Shown here in pieces: positions 1 through 11,552 of a stretch of 64,000 bases of DNA (positions are counted from its first letter, which is position 1; the number at the start of each line of letters is the position of its first letter). The DNA comes from Diphasiastrum complanatum (lineage: Eukaryota; Streptophyta; Lycopodiopsida; Lycopodiales; Lycopodiaceae), in assembly GCA_029204225.1 (NCBI GenBank), contig CM055113.1, forward strand, positions 571,973 through 635,972, in the 5' to 3' direction. Made by a program: the position numbers and the translations under genes. The notes beneath the pieces were generated by a model. That model did no database searches. It saw only the letters and a list, made by a program, of their open reading frames with translations, and was not told where the DNA came from.

Positions 1-19
1 ATTATGATTTTGTATTGCA

Positions 20-975
20 GATCTATATCCTTCAAATATACATGAATGGGAACCTGTGGCGTCTCTTTCAAGTATTATAGATGTCATCCATTCAGAAATT
101 GGCAAATTGCAATACAAAGGACGAACGACAAAAGAACTTGCAGATTCTGGAATATTTTTTTTATGATGCTATGTATATTCCAGACACAAATGGAGGAATG
201 GGAAAACTAGAGTGTATACCTCTACCTAATTTTCAAGATAACGTGCGATGGATTGCAGTCAACGACAATATAATAAAATGTTTTCGTTCCAAGCTATATA
301 ATGATGTACACAGTCACTCAAAACTAGTACTGGATCAAGAAATGTGCACTTAAGCTGGTTTGTTCCAATGTCATTGTTTGTCAGCTCTTTTTCAAACACG
401 GAAGTGCATCGAACTCCCACATTGTTTGTTTGCAAAAATCTATCAGATGATTTTTTATTCAAATTCATGGACAATGGTTGGGATATAAGATCCACTGTAG
501 ATATTTCTTGTAGAATCAAACATTCATCCATATCATTTAAATACAGTATAGAAAAGCAAATGCTTAGTATGGTGTTTCATTATCAGAGATGGAAAGAACA
601 CAATGGTACTTGGGCCCCATTAGATCAAGATCTAGACAGCATTGGACACACTGATTGTATATGCATTGATATCATGGCAAATGGGGATTTACTTACTACC
701 ATTGAGGTTGAGCAAGATTGGACCTTATTCTACATTAGAACATAACTGACACTTTAACAGCAAGATATCCCCGAATATTTCAGCTTTATATTGGATGGAG
801 ATTTGGTATGTGAAATCTATGAATTTGTATATTAATTTGTATTCATTATCCTTTTTGTCAATATTCGGATCACTAAATGTAATCTAATTAATGTATGTTT
901 GTGCAGATACATAAAAGACATGAAGTCAAATGCAAAGATTTGGACGAAATTGTTCAGATAATAGAGCAATTATGA
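20..975 (+). pseudogene. Unidentified spliced coding remnant
   Basis: I do not recognise the protein. Reading runs from about 20 to 150, slips frame near the T-run at 157-163, continues to 353, slips again and continues to about 745. A likely intron ends at 760, where a branch-point-like 'taactgac' is followed by 'ttaacag'. The next short exon, 761-805, encodes 'DIPEYFSFILDGDL' and ends at a canonical GTATGT donor. A last exon, 907-975, follows 'gtgcag' and ends in TGA with 'DEIVQIIEQL'. Two frameshifts make this a pseudogene in its present state. It sits just left of two-gene element copy A and could be part of it or of a captured gene; the sequence does not decide. Confidence 0.45.
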
Positions 976-1112
976 TACAATATTTGTAAAAGCTCTCATA
1001 AATATCAATATATTTCTCATTTTCTGATAATGTACATGTGTGTCCTGTATTTAACAATGGATGTTTTTTCTCCATTGTCTCTATCTTTCTATATGCCCAT
1101 AATTATTCACAG

Positions 1113-1380
1113 GGCATTACATCAAAAATGTATATCTCTATTTAATCTATTATTTACATCTCAAAGTAATATGGATTATCTCCACCCTGCACTAGTGTCA
1201 GTTGCGGACTTGATTGGCCTCCCGTTTCCGCAGCTAGACTGGGTGTTGCATGAAATAATAAGTTCACCAACATCTGTTGACGAAACTTATATATCTCATT
1301 CAATGAAAATGCTCGACATTTATACTGCAAATCCAAAAGAACCGAGTCAATTGACTTATCAGAAACCAAATCGAGAATAA
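1113..1380 (+). other. Unidentified coding exon remnant
   Basis: An open stretch that reads like a real 3' exon: it follows an acceptor-like 'attcacag', contains 'ALVSVADLIGLPFPQ' and 'DWVLHEIISSP', and ends in TAA at 1378-1380. There are no recognisable domains. A possible relation to the preceding remnant (same strand, about 140 bp away) cannot be shown. The neighbouring exons at 1382 onward lie on the opposite strand and converge on it. Confidence 0.35.
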
Positions 1381-1381
1381 G

Positions 1382-1925
1382 TTAGTTAGGCCATTCACTA
1401 TCTGGAGCCCGGGATTGCATGATATACCACTTTAAGAAGTCTTGTACATTGCGGATGGAGAACCATCCATAGCTATGTCCATCGTCTTCCTGAGCTGACT
1501 TTAATCACAAAACGTATAATAGGTTAGTTGTGCACTCTGAAAAAAAACAAATCATATGACCTATCAAATACTTGATGAGAAATACTTACTTCTGCATCAA
1601 CAATCTCCAGGTGGCTATTTACAGTGGCCCTGGCAAAAATGGCAACATTCTGTTGTACATCACGTCCATTTCGGCATGGGTAGACTTTAAGGAATTCATC
1701 TTTAAACAAATGGGATTAATGATCCCATCTGAATCTTCTCTAAGGGAGAATATATGCATACTCCAATGCTTACTGCAAACAAGAGATAATTAGTTAAATT
1801 GAAGGAATTACAATACCTATTAAATAATATTACTTGAATATATTCTATGTAATCACTTACTTTTGGCAGTATGGAATAATAAAGACTTTGGTCTCCGAGG
1901 TTGTATGGAGAAGATACTTCGCACC
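1382..1925 (-). pseudogene. Spliced C-terminal remnant, possibly Ulp1-like (C48) protease
   Basis: Three exons can be followed on the minus strand with good splice sites. Exon 1861 to about 1925 ends at donor GTAAGT. Exon 1590-1772 follows 'tttgcag' and ends at GTAAGT. Exon 1382-1502 ends in TAA. Across the first junction the protein reads 'VFIIPYCQNKHWSMHIFS', which matches the strand before the catalytic His-Trp of Ulp1/SENP-type cysteine proteases, common passengers of plant CACTA and Mutator elements. The catalytic Asp and the Gln/Cys end of the triad are not visible. A one-base slip near 1700 breaks the frame. The HW match alone is weak, so the family call is tentative; the spliced coding nature is better supported. 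Confidence 0.4.
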
Positions 1926-2268
1926 TATTCCACGCCTACCACGGACAGTACCATCAGGGTCTCCTGCTGTTGCCACCTCCACGATTGTCGATTTTGGTGA
2001 TGCTCTTGGGTTAGTTTCAAGCCTACTGGATAAGAAGAAGGAAATGGAGCAGAGGATCTCTGATTTAGGATCCGAAAACACTCTGATCAGCCAAAAAATT
2101 GTCTAGCTGGATCGAGAGGTGAAGATAGCCAAGCAACATGAAGAAAAGGCTGAAAGCGAAAAGAAATTGGCCCAACAACAAGCTGATCGCTTGGAAACCT
2201 ACATCAGCTCCCTGCAAAATGCCCTGACAACTGCACAGGATCAGGTAGATAAGGCAGTGCAAGATGGT
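1900..2268 (+). pseudogene. Coiled-coil coding remnant left of element A
   Basis: A plus-strand reading frame with one TAG at 2104-2106 encodes a Pro/Ser-rich segment and then a long charged heptad-like region ('EMEQRISDLGSEN', 'AKQHEEKAESEKKLAQQ', 'SLQNALTTAQDQVDKA'). This is a convincing coiled coil without a family signature. It stops at the CACGTG cluster that starts at 2271. A coiled-coil exon stands at the same place in front of copy C (33930-34470), so it may be an element component, although the two are not clearly alignable. Confidence 0.45.
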
Positions 2269-2270
2269 CA

Positions 2271-2551
2271 CACGTGTCATCACACGGAGCTATCACGTGT
2301 CAGGACATCAACGGTTCGTACGATCATACGGCTGGCATGCATGTGCGAGGACACGTGTCAAGATCTAGGCCACACACGCATCACGTACGATCATACAGTT
2401 GGCATGCACGTGTGAGGACATGTGTCAGGATCCAAAGTGTACACATGTCATGCAAATGATTTGGCTACCGTTTCCACACGTGTGGCAATTTTGATCGCAC
2501 ATTACCAAAATACATGTACGGTTCAGATGCTTTGTATTAGACTATATATAT
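2271..2551 (+). promoter_or_regulatory. G-box (CACGTG) cluster and TATA box, element copy A
   Basis: Five exact CACGTG hexamers occur at 2271, 2294, 2352, 2407 and 2477, with several one-base variants (CATGTG, CACGTA) between them. Two imperfect copies of a block starting 'cgtacgatcatac' lie 67 bp apart (2317 and 2384). TATATATA is at 2543-2550, about 240 bp before the first in-frame ATG of the accessory gene. CACGTG is the plant G-box/ABRE core bound by bZIP and bHLH factors. Similar clusters flank copies B and C. Confidence 0.65.
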
Positions 2552-2788
2552 GAGAGTATTTTTGGAATTTAGTTTCACATATTGAGTCCAGGAAACCGAC
2601 CTGTTCCAAAATCAATACATACAATATCGCTACCATGCGCCTAACAGACAGTTCCATAGTTGCACTTCTTCCGTGGCGCGTGGTTCCGATATTCGAAATC
2701 GTGTACAGTGCATATCGCCATCACGTGCCCACAATTACACCATTTATGTCCCCTTGATAACCGGTACCTCATATCATATGCCCACGAT

Positions 2789-4306
2789 ATGGCCTCCTCT
2801 TCTACTAGTTCGATCTATTATAGAGCTCTTAGTTCTTTCCTTGTTGATGCTGAGGTTAGCGACAGACATGCCCATTTTTTGTCCTAGTTCGATTTTCAAT
2901 TTGACACAGAGAGATTTGTTATTGGGCACAAGGAAGTTTTTCCTAAACTATACAAGGATCTTTATGAGTGCTTGCAACAGGGTACCCTTCTGATGGACGC
3001 CCTGAGATTTGTGCATTTCAAAGATTTGACTCATGCTCAACCTAGTGCCAAGCAAAGGCATGATCGTAAGTTTACCAAACTTATCGATCTGTTTAAACGT
3101 GTCATACCCTATGAGGAACACAATCAAGTATGTCGCTTCGTTCAGGAGGGTATGGCCTTTGTGTTTTTCTTATCTGCTCTTATCCCTGAGGAGGCAGAAT
3201 CTTCTGGGTCGTCCATGATTGGTTTGTCTGTCCCTACCACTCGTGTGGCTTTAGAGATTTCCATTACTGATGAGGTTTTAGGAGATGTAGAGGAGGCCAA
3301 GCAAGCACAACAATATGATCCTGCCAAGGCTCGTTCTCTGTCTATCTCTCCCTTATCTACCATGAGCGAGATTGAACAGAGCAGAACCCTGATGGACCTC
3401 CCTGTGTACCATATGGACAATATTGCATTCTTGTCTATTAGCGACATCGGAGACGTAATGGATCTCAGAGAAGATGAGATATTATCTCTTATGTCAAGGA
3501 TGATTTTATTGACTTTGATGATGACGACCTCATAGATGGCATCGACTATGAGGACTAGATAGAATGGGCAAGTGACACAGATGCCCTTCAAAGGATGCTA
3601 TCTGAAAGTAGGGCATATGAGGTTAATATGCCGAGTGAGGAGGAGTTTTTGAATTTTCAGAAAAAGTATCCGCCACCTCTCATATATACTATTACAGCTG
3701 ACCAGCAATCCACACCATTATTGTTGGTCACAATTTAGAAGTTGTTGGCATGATCCAAGCTGACCAGGAGGATTTGGTAAGTACACCTTCTCACGAAAAT
3801 CATTTACTATTTAACGCGTAACTGATGATTGATCTACTAGTTTGACTAACACTTGATTATGTGTTGTAGGATATCGTTGAAGTTGATACCTTTGCTAGCA
3901 GGCATGGAGGACTGAGAGAGAGACAAGACGGAGACAAAAGGATGCCTCATTGGCTCATTATTTGAAACATTTTGTAAATAACGAAATTTGTATTCTTCAT
4001 GAAAGGTTTTTTGTGAATGCGGGAGCCTTAATCATGGCCATCAAGGACCTATTTTATTTTTCCCAAGGGCATAAATATCCAAAAAATACATATAGAATCA
4101 TTTTTGTCAAAAGAGATGTTGCTCTTAAAGTGTTCAATTGCGTGCCAAAAAATGTTCCTATGAGATCATCTGCTCTGGCAATTCTATCAGAATATATAGA
4201 TTTGAGCAAAAGGTGATCCACTCGATTTTTGGATCCATATGATAGGAAAAAGTTCCTTCATGACCACACAACAAAAATTGTCCTTAGAAACAATGAAAAA
4301 AAATGA
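2789..4306 (+). pseudogene. Accessory gene of two-gene element, copy A
   Basis: Start chosen at ATG 2789, in frame with the body. Exon 1 runs to 3776 (donor GTAAGT at 3777); exon 2 starts at 3870 after 'gtgttgtag' and ends in TGA at 4304-4306. The protein has three parts: an N-terminal helical domain with 'KFTKLIDLF' and 'VQEGMAFVFFLSALIP'; an acidic middle ('LSISDIGDVMDL', 'DFIDFDDDDLIDGID', 'MPSEEEFLNFQ'); and a C-terminal domain with 'LIMAIKDL', 'YRIIFVKRDVALKV' and 'YIDLSKR'. Copies B and C match all three parts in order. Defects: TAG at 2885, a frameshift near 3485, a TAG near 3557, a frameshift at the start of exon 2 and TGA at 4214. No known domain is recognised. Function is unknown; partnership with the convergent transposase-like gene is inferred from co-occurrence in three copies. 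Confidence 0.6.
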
Positions 4307-4494
4307 TGGTACTCTTTTCCATTTAATGTATGTGAAATTTGAGAATTTTTTATCACACGTGTTTGATCTTTATTGAATGCCATCAATCTAATTTTGGCTT
4401 ATGAATTTACATGCTTTTTTGAATCTTTGATATTCAGTTGATCTTGTTGTGTATCAAACTTAAGCTCGTTTATAAAACCATTGGAATAGCTAAA

Positions 4495-6966
4495 TGATGT
4501 AACTATTTTTTGAGGATGTTCCACCATGTTGTGTATTTCGATGAAATGCTGCTCTTGCCTGCCAATGTGATTTCTCCATTCCTTGTGAGGACCATATACT
4601 CAAACTGCCATACTTTTTTGCAAAAAATGATGCATGATGTCTTAGTATGTGCTACAATATCAAAGATTTATGCATTGGTTAGAATCTATCAAGCAAGTTA
4701 TACTAAAATTATAAAATTGTAAGACACTGTTCAAATGTATCTTACCATGTAGTGGGTGATGTAATCTGAGCCCCAAGCCACCCAAACTGCATCCACAAAC
4801 TCTATTGTTGTTTTCTCCAATAGGAGTGCATCTGCATATGAAATTGTGTCTTTTCGAAGCACTTCAATCATATTATCGAGCTTTTTCCAAACTTCAACCT
4901 TCTTTACCCTTGTTGTTCCTTTATCTTCAAAGTCTTCTGTTGCAGAAATAACATCTTTCCAAATCGAGTATTGGATCTTAGATGACTCTTTAGAATGATT
5001 TGATAAAAATCGACGAGCTTTCACTCCTCATATGCTAGGTTTATTGGGTACATTTCCTATATTTTCATAAAGCTTTTCATCTTTTTGTATTTTAACATGG
5101 CCTTTATGAAGGCCTGCTTTTGACAACACTTCCTCTAATCAAGTGATTGCTTGTTTTGATGTTGACTCTGGCTTAGTATTCTATGCAAACAAGATATGAA
5201 GATATGTTAATTTCTCTATGATCCTCACCTCTCCATGAAGTGTGCAAATATGCACATTTTGTAAAGAAATTGGTAGTACTGGTTTCCAGTTGGGATCTTC
5301 AATATCTCTTGAAACTCTTGGGCTCCTTGAAATGTCATTTGATGATTTCATACAATATAGACATGGATGTTTCGAATTTGCTCCATGTAATACATTGAAC
5401 ATACATTTCAATGCCTTCAAGTCTCCAGCTAAATGTCATTCCACCAAAAATTCACTTCTTTCAGAAACACTAAGTACTTTGCCATTCATATGATCCTTTA
5501 TGATATCTAAATAACTTACCAAAAGAAATTGCACATGAATAACAGCCATTTTTTTACCTGAAAACATGCTAGCCACCATATGTAGTTTTTTGATTGCACA
5601 CTGAAGTTCAGATCCCTTGAGTTTGTTGCATTGCTCAATGCTCCATTCATGAGAGTAATACTTACTCTTTCCAACTTTGGTCCTTTTATAACTTCCGATT
5701 CATCTAGCTTGACCACCAGAATAAGTTTGCTCATACTAGCACTTGTAATATTATAGAATTTCACTATAAATCTCAATAAATGATTCAAATCCACAAATAA
5801 GTTGTTGGTAGAATTATATGAAAAATTGCCAGACTTTGAATTGTAAATCTCATTGATGTGAAAGGGATTCCAATGACATTTTGCATACCCTTATTCAATA
5901 CATCTCTCTCCAATCTTATCTGAAAAGGACGAGGAATGGAAAATTTTCTTACATGCAATTGTCCAAAAGGCTCTTTAATAATTTTAAATATATTGGCATA
6001 TGCCTCCCTGCTAAAATCTGAGAAATCACATGCTCCTTGAATTAACATTCGGTCGATAACCTTATCGACCTCGTTGATCAAAGCCTCAGTGACCTTGGAC
6101 TTGATTCGAGAATATCGATCATTGTCCAATAAAGACTTTGTGGACTTGGTTGTCAATACCAAACTCAGTGATTTTCCGATCAGGTCATTGTCCTTTAGAT
6201 GCTCATTTGCAACCAATCCTGATCTGCAAATGATTATGAAAATCAAGAAACCCAAATAGGACACATAATAAATGTCATGCTACTTCACAAAACTAAAATA
6301 AAACTGATTCAAATCAAATCCTTACTTGAATGCTTGAATCTTTTTTCTCCGTTGGCCTCCATTTAGCGAAAGCTCATCAATGTCCTTCAGAATTCTTTTT
6401 CCCTTGTTTCTTTTTAATCTCTTATCTAGTATGCGAGTTTCTTCTTTTAATTGGTCATTTGATATATGTAATGTTTGAACAACTTGTCGAAATTGATCAT
6501 TACTTGCATTCAAATTTAACATAATATTATGTAGACGTGCATTATCTTCTTTTGTTTGTAATAATGCGGTCTCTTTTTCTCTATAGTCAGCAAGCAAACC
6601 ATTTAACATACATTCTAAACTCTGTATTTTCTGAACCGAGTTTGCAACACCATAAGTTGCCAATCTTTCACAATAACCCAGTAAACCATTTTCTCCGTCA
6701 CACAAAAACTTTACTAATTGTGTGATGGATTGGAATTGTGGAGCTTGCATCGAGCTCGGATCCAATGGATACAAACTTTCGTCAATCCACAAATCGTAAT
6801 TCTTTCTTTGGTTGATTCTGTGAGCGATCATATCAAGTGGAGAAACTATGGATTCTTTCACTACTCTTTTAGCTATCGGAGCATTCTCGGCAGGGAGAAC
6901 AATGTGTAGATGAAACTGAGACATCTTCGCAAACATCAGCTGACAGACCAAAAAGAAAATAGACAC
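4495..6966 (-). pseudogene. Transposase-like gene of two-gene element, copy A
   Basis: Multi-exon minus-strand gene. Exon 1 (6966 to about 6325) has an N-terminal domain with 'DLWIDESLYPLDPSS' and 'LLGYCERLATY', then a coiled coil and a basic tail; it ends at donor GTAAGG. Exon 2 (from about 6227, after 'tttgcag') carries 'KVTEALINEVDKVIDRM' and 'SREAYANIFKIIKEPFG'. The region 5516-5794 carries 'KLDESEVIKGPK' and 'MNGALSNATNSRDLNFSVQS'. The core, 5181-5420, has 'MFNVLHGANSKHPCLYC' and 'TLHGEVRIIEKLTYLHILFA'. The C-terminal part is 4731-5024, and a last exon at about 4510-4650 is in another frame. The core resembles, from memory, uncharacterised transposase-like proteins of fungi and invertebrates with a GDxK...AxS..PC.xC core. 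I cannot assign a named superfamily. Several frameshifts and stops. Confidence 0.6.
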
Positions 6967-7380
6967 TATTCTTCATCCATGGCGTACCTGAGATTCTATG
7001 TTTATTCTCTCGCTAGTTAAAACGAGAGACACAATCTCATTTTCAAATTTGAAAAAGTTAGTTAATGAGCGTCATAGGTTCTTGAAGTCGCAGTTGCATG
7101 CGTCATAATCGTGTCATGTTAACTACACATTACTAGTAAGGCCAAGCTAAACTGGACCTGAAAGTCTGGCAGAGTTTTAAAATCCGGCGTTTTTTTTTTG
7201 TCCTATGTGGCATTTCTTAGATGGCATTTGTAACTTTTCTAATGTGTTGCTAGCTTTAGAATGAGAGTATTTTACACTAGTTTTTTTTGTCTATCTTGAT
7301 GGCTTTCATTTCTATCCTCATAACAAATGTTGATTACAATCACATGTGTTATCTAGTTCATGGGCACACTTTCATCAAAC
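6967..7380. other. Element A right flank, no gene seen
   Basis: A/T-rich sequence right of the transposase-like gene's first exon. It should contain the promoter of that gene and the right end of the element. I found no convincing terminal inverted repeat or target duplication. Confidence 0.4.
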
Positions 7381-7640
7381 TTTTGAGTAGATGGCATCTA
7401 AATCTTATATTATATACTTGAAGATCCATAACCAACTCTTATCCCTTGATGGAAGAAGGGTCCCCCTTTGTTCTAGTATCCAAAGGCATATGAACAAAGC
7501 AATTAGAACAAACACTCTCAAATCTTTCACATTCGGTTTTCCTTCATACAAAACTTCGTAAGGTACTTTTCCATTCACAGATTCATTAGGAGTGCAAAGA
7601 TTGCACATGATAAAGCTTCACCCCAAAAGATCTAGGGAGA
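7380..7640 (-). mobile_element. Copia integrase-end fragment
   Basis: The minus strand encodes 'GKVPYEVLYEGKPNVKDLRVF', the standard Copia stretch after the integrase core (GKTPYE...KPxVxxLRVFG). It is followed by a slipped frame with 'LEQRGTLLPS'. It is short, without LTRs, and not part of either neighbouring element. Confidence 0.7.
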
Positions 7641-8433
7641 CATACATCCATCCTCTTCATAATCCTCTTCGTTGTTGAGGTGTGTAGCAACACGGTAGCA
7701 GTTTCTTTATTTTTTTAACTTTTGATCACAATAATCTTTGAAGATATCGTAGATTTACTTACTCTCCTCCATAATCTGACCTTGATCAAGTTGCTTCTCT
7801 ATTTACTATTTGATAGATTGGTTGTAGAATAAAAATTTTCTAAAGCCTTGACGCACAAAATCATATCAATGTTTTTAGAATTGTGCATTTTTTGAGTTTA
7901 ATGAATTGTTAAAAATTGATATCAATATACAAAGAATCACAAAAAAAAAAAAAATTGAGGAGAATTGTTAACACCCTCATAGTTTTAATGGATCACACCA
8001 TCATGTGATGTAGTGTCTTATAGACAATACTTTTTATTGGTAGAGCAAAAATGTGAAATTGATTTTAGTTGTTGCGCAAATATGGTTGGCAAATAGACAT
8101 AGTTTTTTTTTTCAATATTACCAATTGTTAATTACAAAGTCAAACCTAAACTAATTCATAATGAGAGAGTAAAATTACTACACATTTATTGTGCTAGAAA
8201 TGTTTTTGTGTGTCAATGTCCTACAAGTTTGGAATTGTAGTAGTTATATCAATATGTTGCTTGTTAATTATAGAGAACTTGATTCATTAATATCGTCCCA
8301 TGTGATATTATCAATTATACTTTATACTTTATTGGAATTACATACACTTATTATATAAATGTTTCCTAGTTTTTGTACAATTTTGAATATGTATCTAGCA
8401 TTGACACATTTGATAGTTTTTTTTTTTAAGCAG
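7641..8433. other. A/T-rich spacer without recognised gene
   Basis: No coding frame, RNA gene or repeat that I recognise. It probably contains the 5' flank of the CACTA transposon that begins coding at 8434, but no clear CACTA terminal repeat could be placed here. Confidence 0.4.
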
Positions 8434-8639
8434 GCATATACAAAATCAATCAGAAGGCAAAGATGATCAAAAGGTACATGAGGCAGTGTAAAAGGTTCAT
8501 TGAAGAAAATCAATTACATGCTGCACCTTGCTCTTGCGTGAAGTGTGCAGGGACAAAGATAAAAGACATGTTGATAATTGAGAATCATTTGTCTAGACAT
8601 GGCCCGACACCATATTGCGAAGTATATGATGAAACTTAT
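8434..8639 (+). pseudogene. CACTA transposase-associated domain exon
   Basis: The exon follows an acceptor-like 'aagcag' and ends at a GTGAGT donor (8640). It encodes 'MRQCKRFIEENQ', 'PCSCVKCAG' and 'IENHLSRHGPTPYCEVY', which match the N-terminal transposase-associated domain of plant En/Spm (CACTA) proteins (Cys-rich, ...C.C..C...HL...G....Y). It is the first recognisable part of the CACTA element running to about 13720. Confidence 0.75.
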
Positions 8640-8755
8640 GTGAGTGATACTACATGTACCTTTATTTTATACCACCAATAATTTACATTAAGTCATATTG
8701 AGATTATTTCTTATGTTCAAATGATTTTTAAGAAACATTGATCCTTTTGTCTCAG

Positions 8756-9371
8756 GAGATACAAAAAGTTCAATTTGTACGTCAGAAAATTAGAACATGC
8801 CTATACAGTGATGAATTTTCCTCAATTGATACAAAATCCAGATGTTCATGATGAGTATCGACATGTGCTATTTCTTGATTACTTTCCATGGAAAAATGGA
8901 TTATGGTCCCATCCATTACCTATACCTATCAACATAGAGTTTCAATAGTATGGAAAACAATATGAAGTTTGTAAATCCAGCATCTCAAATGCAGGAGAGG
9001 GATTGTTTTGTAAAGAATCCATTAAAAAAAATGAAGTGCTATTTCCATATGGAGGTCCCAGATATATGTATAAAGAGTGGCAAGTACTATCTAAATATTA
9101 TTCAAGAATGAAAGCTCATGGAATGATAGCAATGTCTGAGGAAAAGGTAGAAGATAACAAAGTTATTGTTGGAGATGTGTTGGAAGGAAATGTTGGTGGT
9201 TATATGAATAGTTCCTGGCATAATCCTTCTATAACAAATGTCATTTGGGAGTGGGTACCTGGGCCAGCTCCTTGGAAGGATGTGTACGACGAAGGCTATG
9301 TCATGACAGTAGCTTGTAGAGACATCAAAATGGGAGAAGAATTGTTTGCATATTACGATTTCATTTTATAA
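8756..9371 (+). CDS. SET-domain ORF inside CACTA element
   Basis: The frame opens after 'ttttgtctcag' and reads 'FPWKNGLWSHPLPIPI' before a TAG at 8946. The SET domain follows: 'SSISNAGEGLFCKESI' (N-SET, like S.I.GAGxGLF), 'MNSSWHNPSITNVIWEW' (the N-H-S...P-N region) and 'DIKMGEELFAYYDF' (the GEEL.YDY motif), ending in TAA at 9371. SET proteins methylate lysine using S-adenosylmethionine. Two signature positions differ here: the His of NHS is Ser, and the YDY region reads AYYDF, so activity is doubtful or the family is divergent. The ORF lies between the transposase-associated exon and tnp2 and has its own stop, so it is a captured gene or an extra exon. The TAG may be bypassed by a start inside the domain. 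Confidence 0.75.
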
Positions 9372-9649
9372 TGTATTATATAGGATTTTATTGAGAAACT
9401 TGCATTGTGTTGTGGCATGTTACTTATTGGATATTGTTTTGACTATGTCCAAGTTATATCCAACTATTGTGTTTGTTCATCTGACCTACAATGAAGTTCT
9501 CATGAGCTTTTGAATATTCTTAGGCATTTGCTCTCCATTGATATAAATCAAGTGTATGTTTTTTGGAAGTGTTATATACTATTATCTTCAATTTTAATGG
9601 AGATGATTATATTTTAATTTGGTTGTGTCCAATGTTCTATCACATTCTA

Positions 9650-10220
9650 ACCATAATTGGCAAGTACTTACAAGATCAAGACTCTCAGAAAAAACATGAA
9701 GATCAAAATATTGATATGGAACATGAGATGAATGAGTTCAATTTTGAAAATGATGGAAATAATATTGCATCCATGGTGCATGATACTTTTGATATAGCAG
9801 AGAATTTGCACACCCTTGCACAAGATGACAATACAATTTACTCTGATTTTGAAGCTTTTACGTGTGCAAATGGATGATGGAAAAAAATCAATCTATGAGG
9901 GTTGTAAGCTTAGCAAGTTATCCATGATATTATTATTATATAGTTTGAAAGTAGTACATGGATGGTCAGAAACTACTTTTAACGAGCTTTTGATGTTGTT
10001 AAAGTTTCATTTGCTCCCATTGGAAAATGAATTTCCTTCAAGTACTTACGAGGCAAAAAATATAGTGAAGAGCATTGGCCTTGAACACCATGTCATCCAT
10101 GCATGTCCAAATGATTGTATTCTATAGCGTGGAGAAAGAGCGAACCTTGACAATTGTCCACATTGTTCAGAGAGTCGTTGGAAAGATGCCAAGATGAAAG
10201 TTCCTCATAGGTCAGTGTGA
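9650..10220 (+). pseudogene. tnp2 transposase, N-terminal part
   Basis: The first segment (to 9877) has 'VHDTFDIAENLHTLAQDD'. A slip moves the frame to the one open at 9816-10127: 'KSIYEGCKLSKLSMILLLY', 'STYEAKNIVKSIGLEHH' and 'IHACPNDCIL', all hallmark tnp2 motifs. A TAG replaces the expected Tyr/Gln after CIL at 10125, and reading then continues 'CPHCSESRWKDAKMKVPHR'. The second Cys pair is intact. Confidence 0.85.
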
Positions 10221-10401
10221 CATTTTCCGATCATTCCTCGACTATTACGCTTATACAAGTGAGTTATTTGTGTTACATGTAACATGCAAGCTTTGAAATA
10301 TGACTATGGTCGGCTTATTTTGCTATATATGCCATTATACAAATTTGAATTTTGATGTACTAATTGATTTCTAATATTTCTTTTACTGAAATATCATAGT
10401 A

Positions 10402-10803
10402 TAGGTCTTTTGGAGTATTGAGAGCATACATATTGTTAAATTAAAAACAAATCTTGTAAACAAGTGTCCAGAAATTGCAAAGTTGTTACAATGGCATGTT
10501 CATGGTAAAAGCACAAATGGATTATGGAGACATGTGATCGACTCACCTGCATGGGATCACATAAATACCAAGTGGCCACTATTTGCAAATGAACCAAGAA
10601 ATGTGCGCTTTGGATTAGCAGTAGATGGAATGAATCCATTTGGTCGTATGAGTTCAAAACATAGTACATGGCCTATACTTTTGGTGAATTACAATCTTCC
10701 ACCATGGCTTGCATCAAAAAACTTTTTTATCATGCTTACACTACTCATCCCTGGACCAAAGCAAGTATCATTAGAAAAAATTGATGTTTATTTGGAGGTA
10801 TGA
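10402..10803 (+). pseudogene. tnp2 transposase, catalytic-core exon
   Basis: Encodes 'LLQWHVHGKSTNGLWRHVID', 'RFGLAVDGMNPFGRMSSKHS' and 'NLPPWLASKNFFIMLTLLIP', then 'KIDVYLEV' at a GTATGA splice donor. The Asp of AVDGMNPFG is the expected first acidic catalytic residue of the tnp2 DDE core. The frame is open across the exon. Confidence 0.85.
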
Positions 10804-10972
10804 AATATATATTGGTTTCAATGTTAAGTTGGAAATATCTAGTTTCTAAGATATGTATGCATACTTTCAAAGAATTTAACTTCACATTTCAATATGCATG
10901 CATACTTTGAAAGAATTTAACTTCACATCTCTTTTTTAATCTTTTCAACTTTTTAAACTTGTTAACAGGTCA

Positions 10973-11552
10973 TTGTAGAAGAATTGTTGACCTTTGGAAT
11001 GGTGTTCTAGCTTATGATGCATGTGAGAACAATATAGAAAAGAGAACATTTATGCTAAGAGGCATTTTACTATGGACAATCCATGACTTGCCCGCATATG
11101 GCTACATTGCAGGTACGATTACTTGAATTTTGTTTTTTGGAAAGAGATATAGTGTATGTCTAAAACATGTTTCTCATTGACTATTTCATAGTTACAGTCA
11201 TGATCGTTACAATTGATTATTTTCTTATATATAGAATGCACCACCAAAGGCTATGCTGGTTGTCCAATATGTGGAGAAGAATTTAAAGGAAGGAGATTTG
11301 ATCACCTAAAAAAGATGGTATATTGTGGTCATCGATTCTATCTTCCACTAGAGCATAGCTTTAGACAAATGAAAGCAGCTTTTGATGGTTTTTATGAAGA
11401 TCGAGCACCTCCTTGTCATCCACCAATAGATGAGATCGAACAATATTGCATAGAAAACGAGTCTAGGTCTACATGATTCAAGGATAATACTGCAAGAAAT
11501 GTGAAAGGGTGGAAACAATTATCTATATTTTTCAAGTTGCCTTATTGGAAGG
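10973..11552 (+). pseudogene. tnp2 transposase, C-terminal exons
   Basis: Exon 10973-11112 gives 'WNGVLAYDACENN' and 'MLRGILLWTIHDLPAYGYIA' (slipped frame at its start) and ends at GTACG. Exon 11235-11476 gives 'GYAGCPICGEEFKGRR', 'YCGHRFYLPLEHSFRQMK' and ends in TGA. Past that stop, 'KGWKQLSIFFKLPYWK' precedes a GTAAGT donor at 11553. The CPxC zinc-binding pair and the YLP motif typical of tnp2 are kept. Confidence 0.8.
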
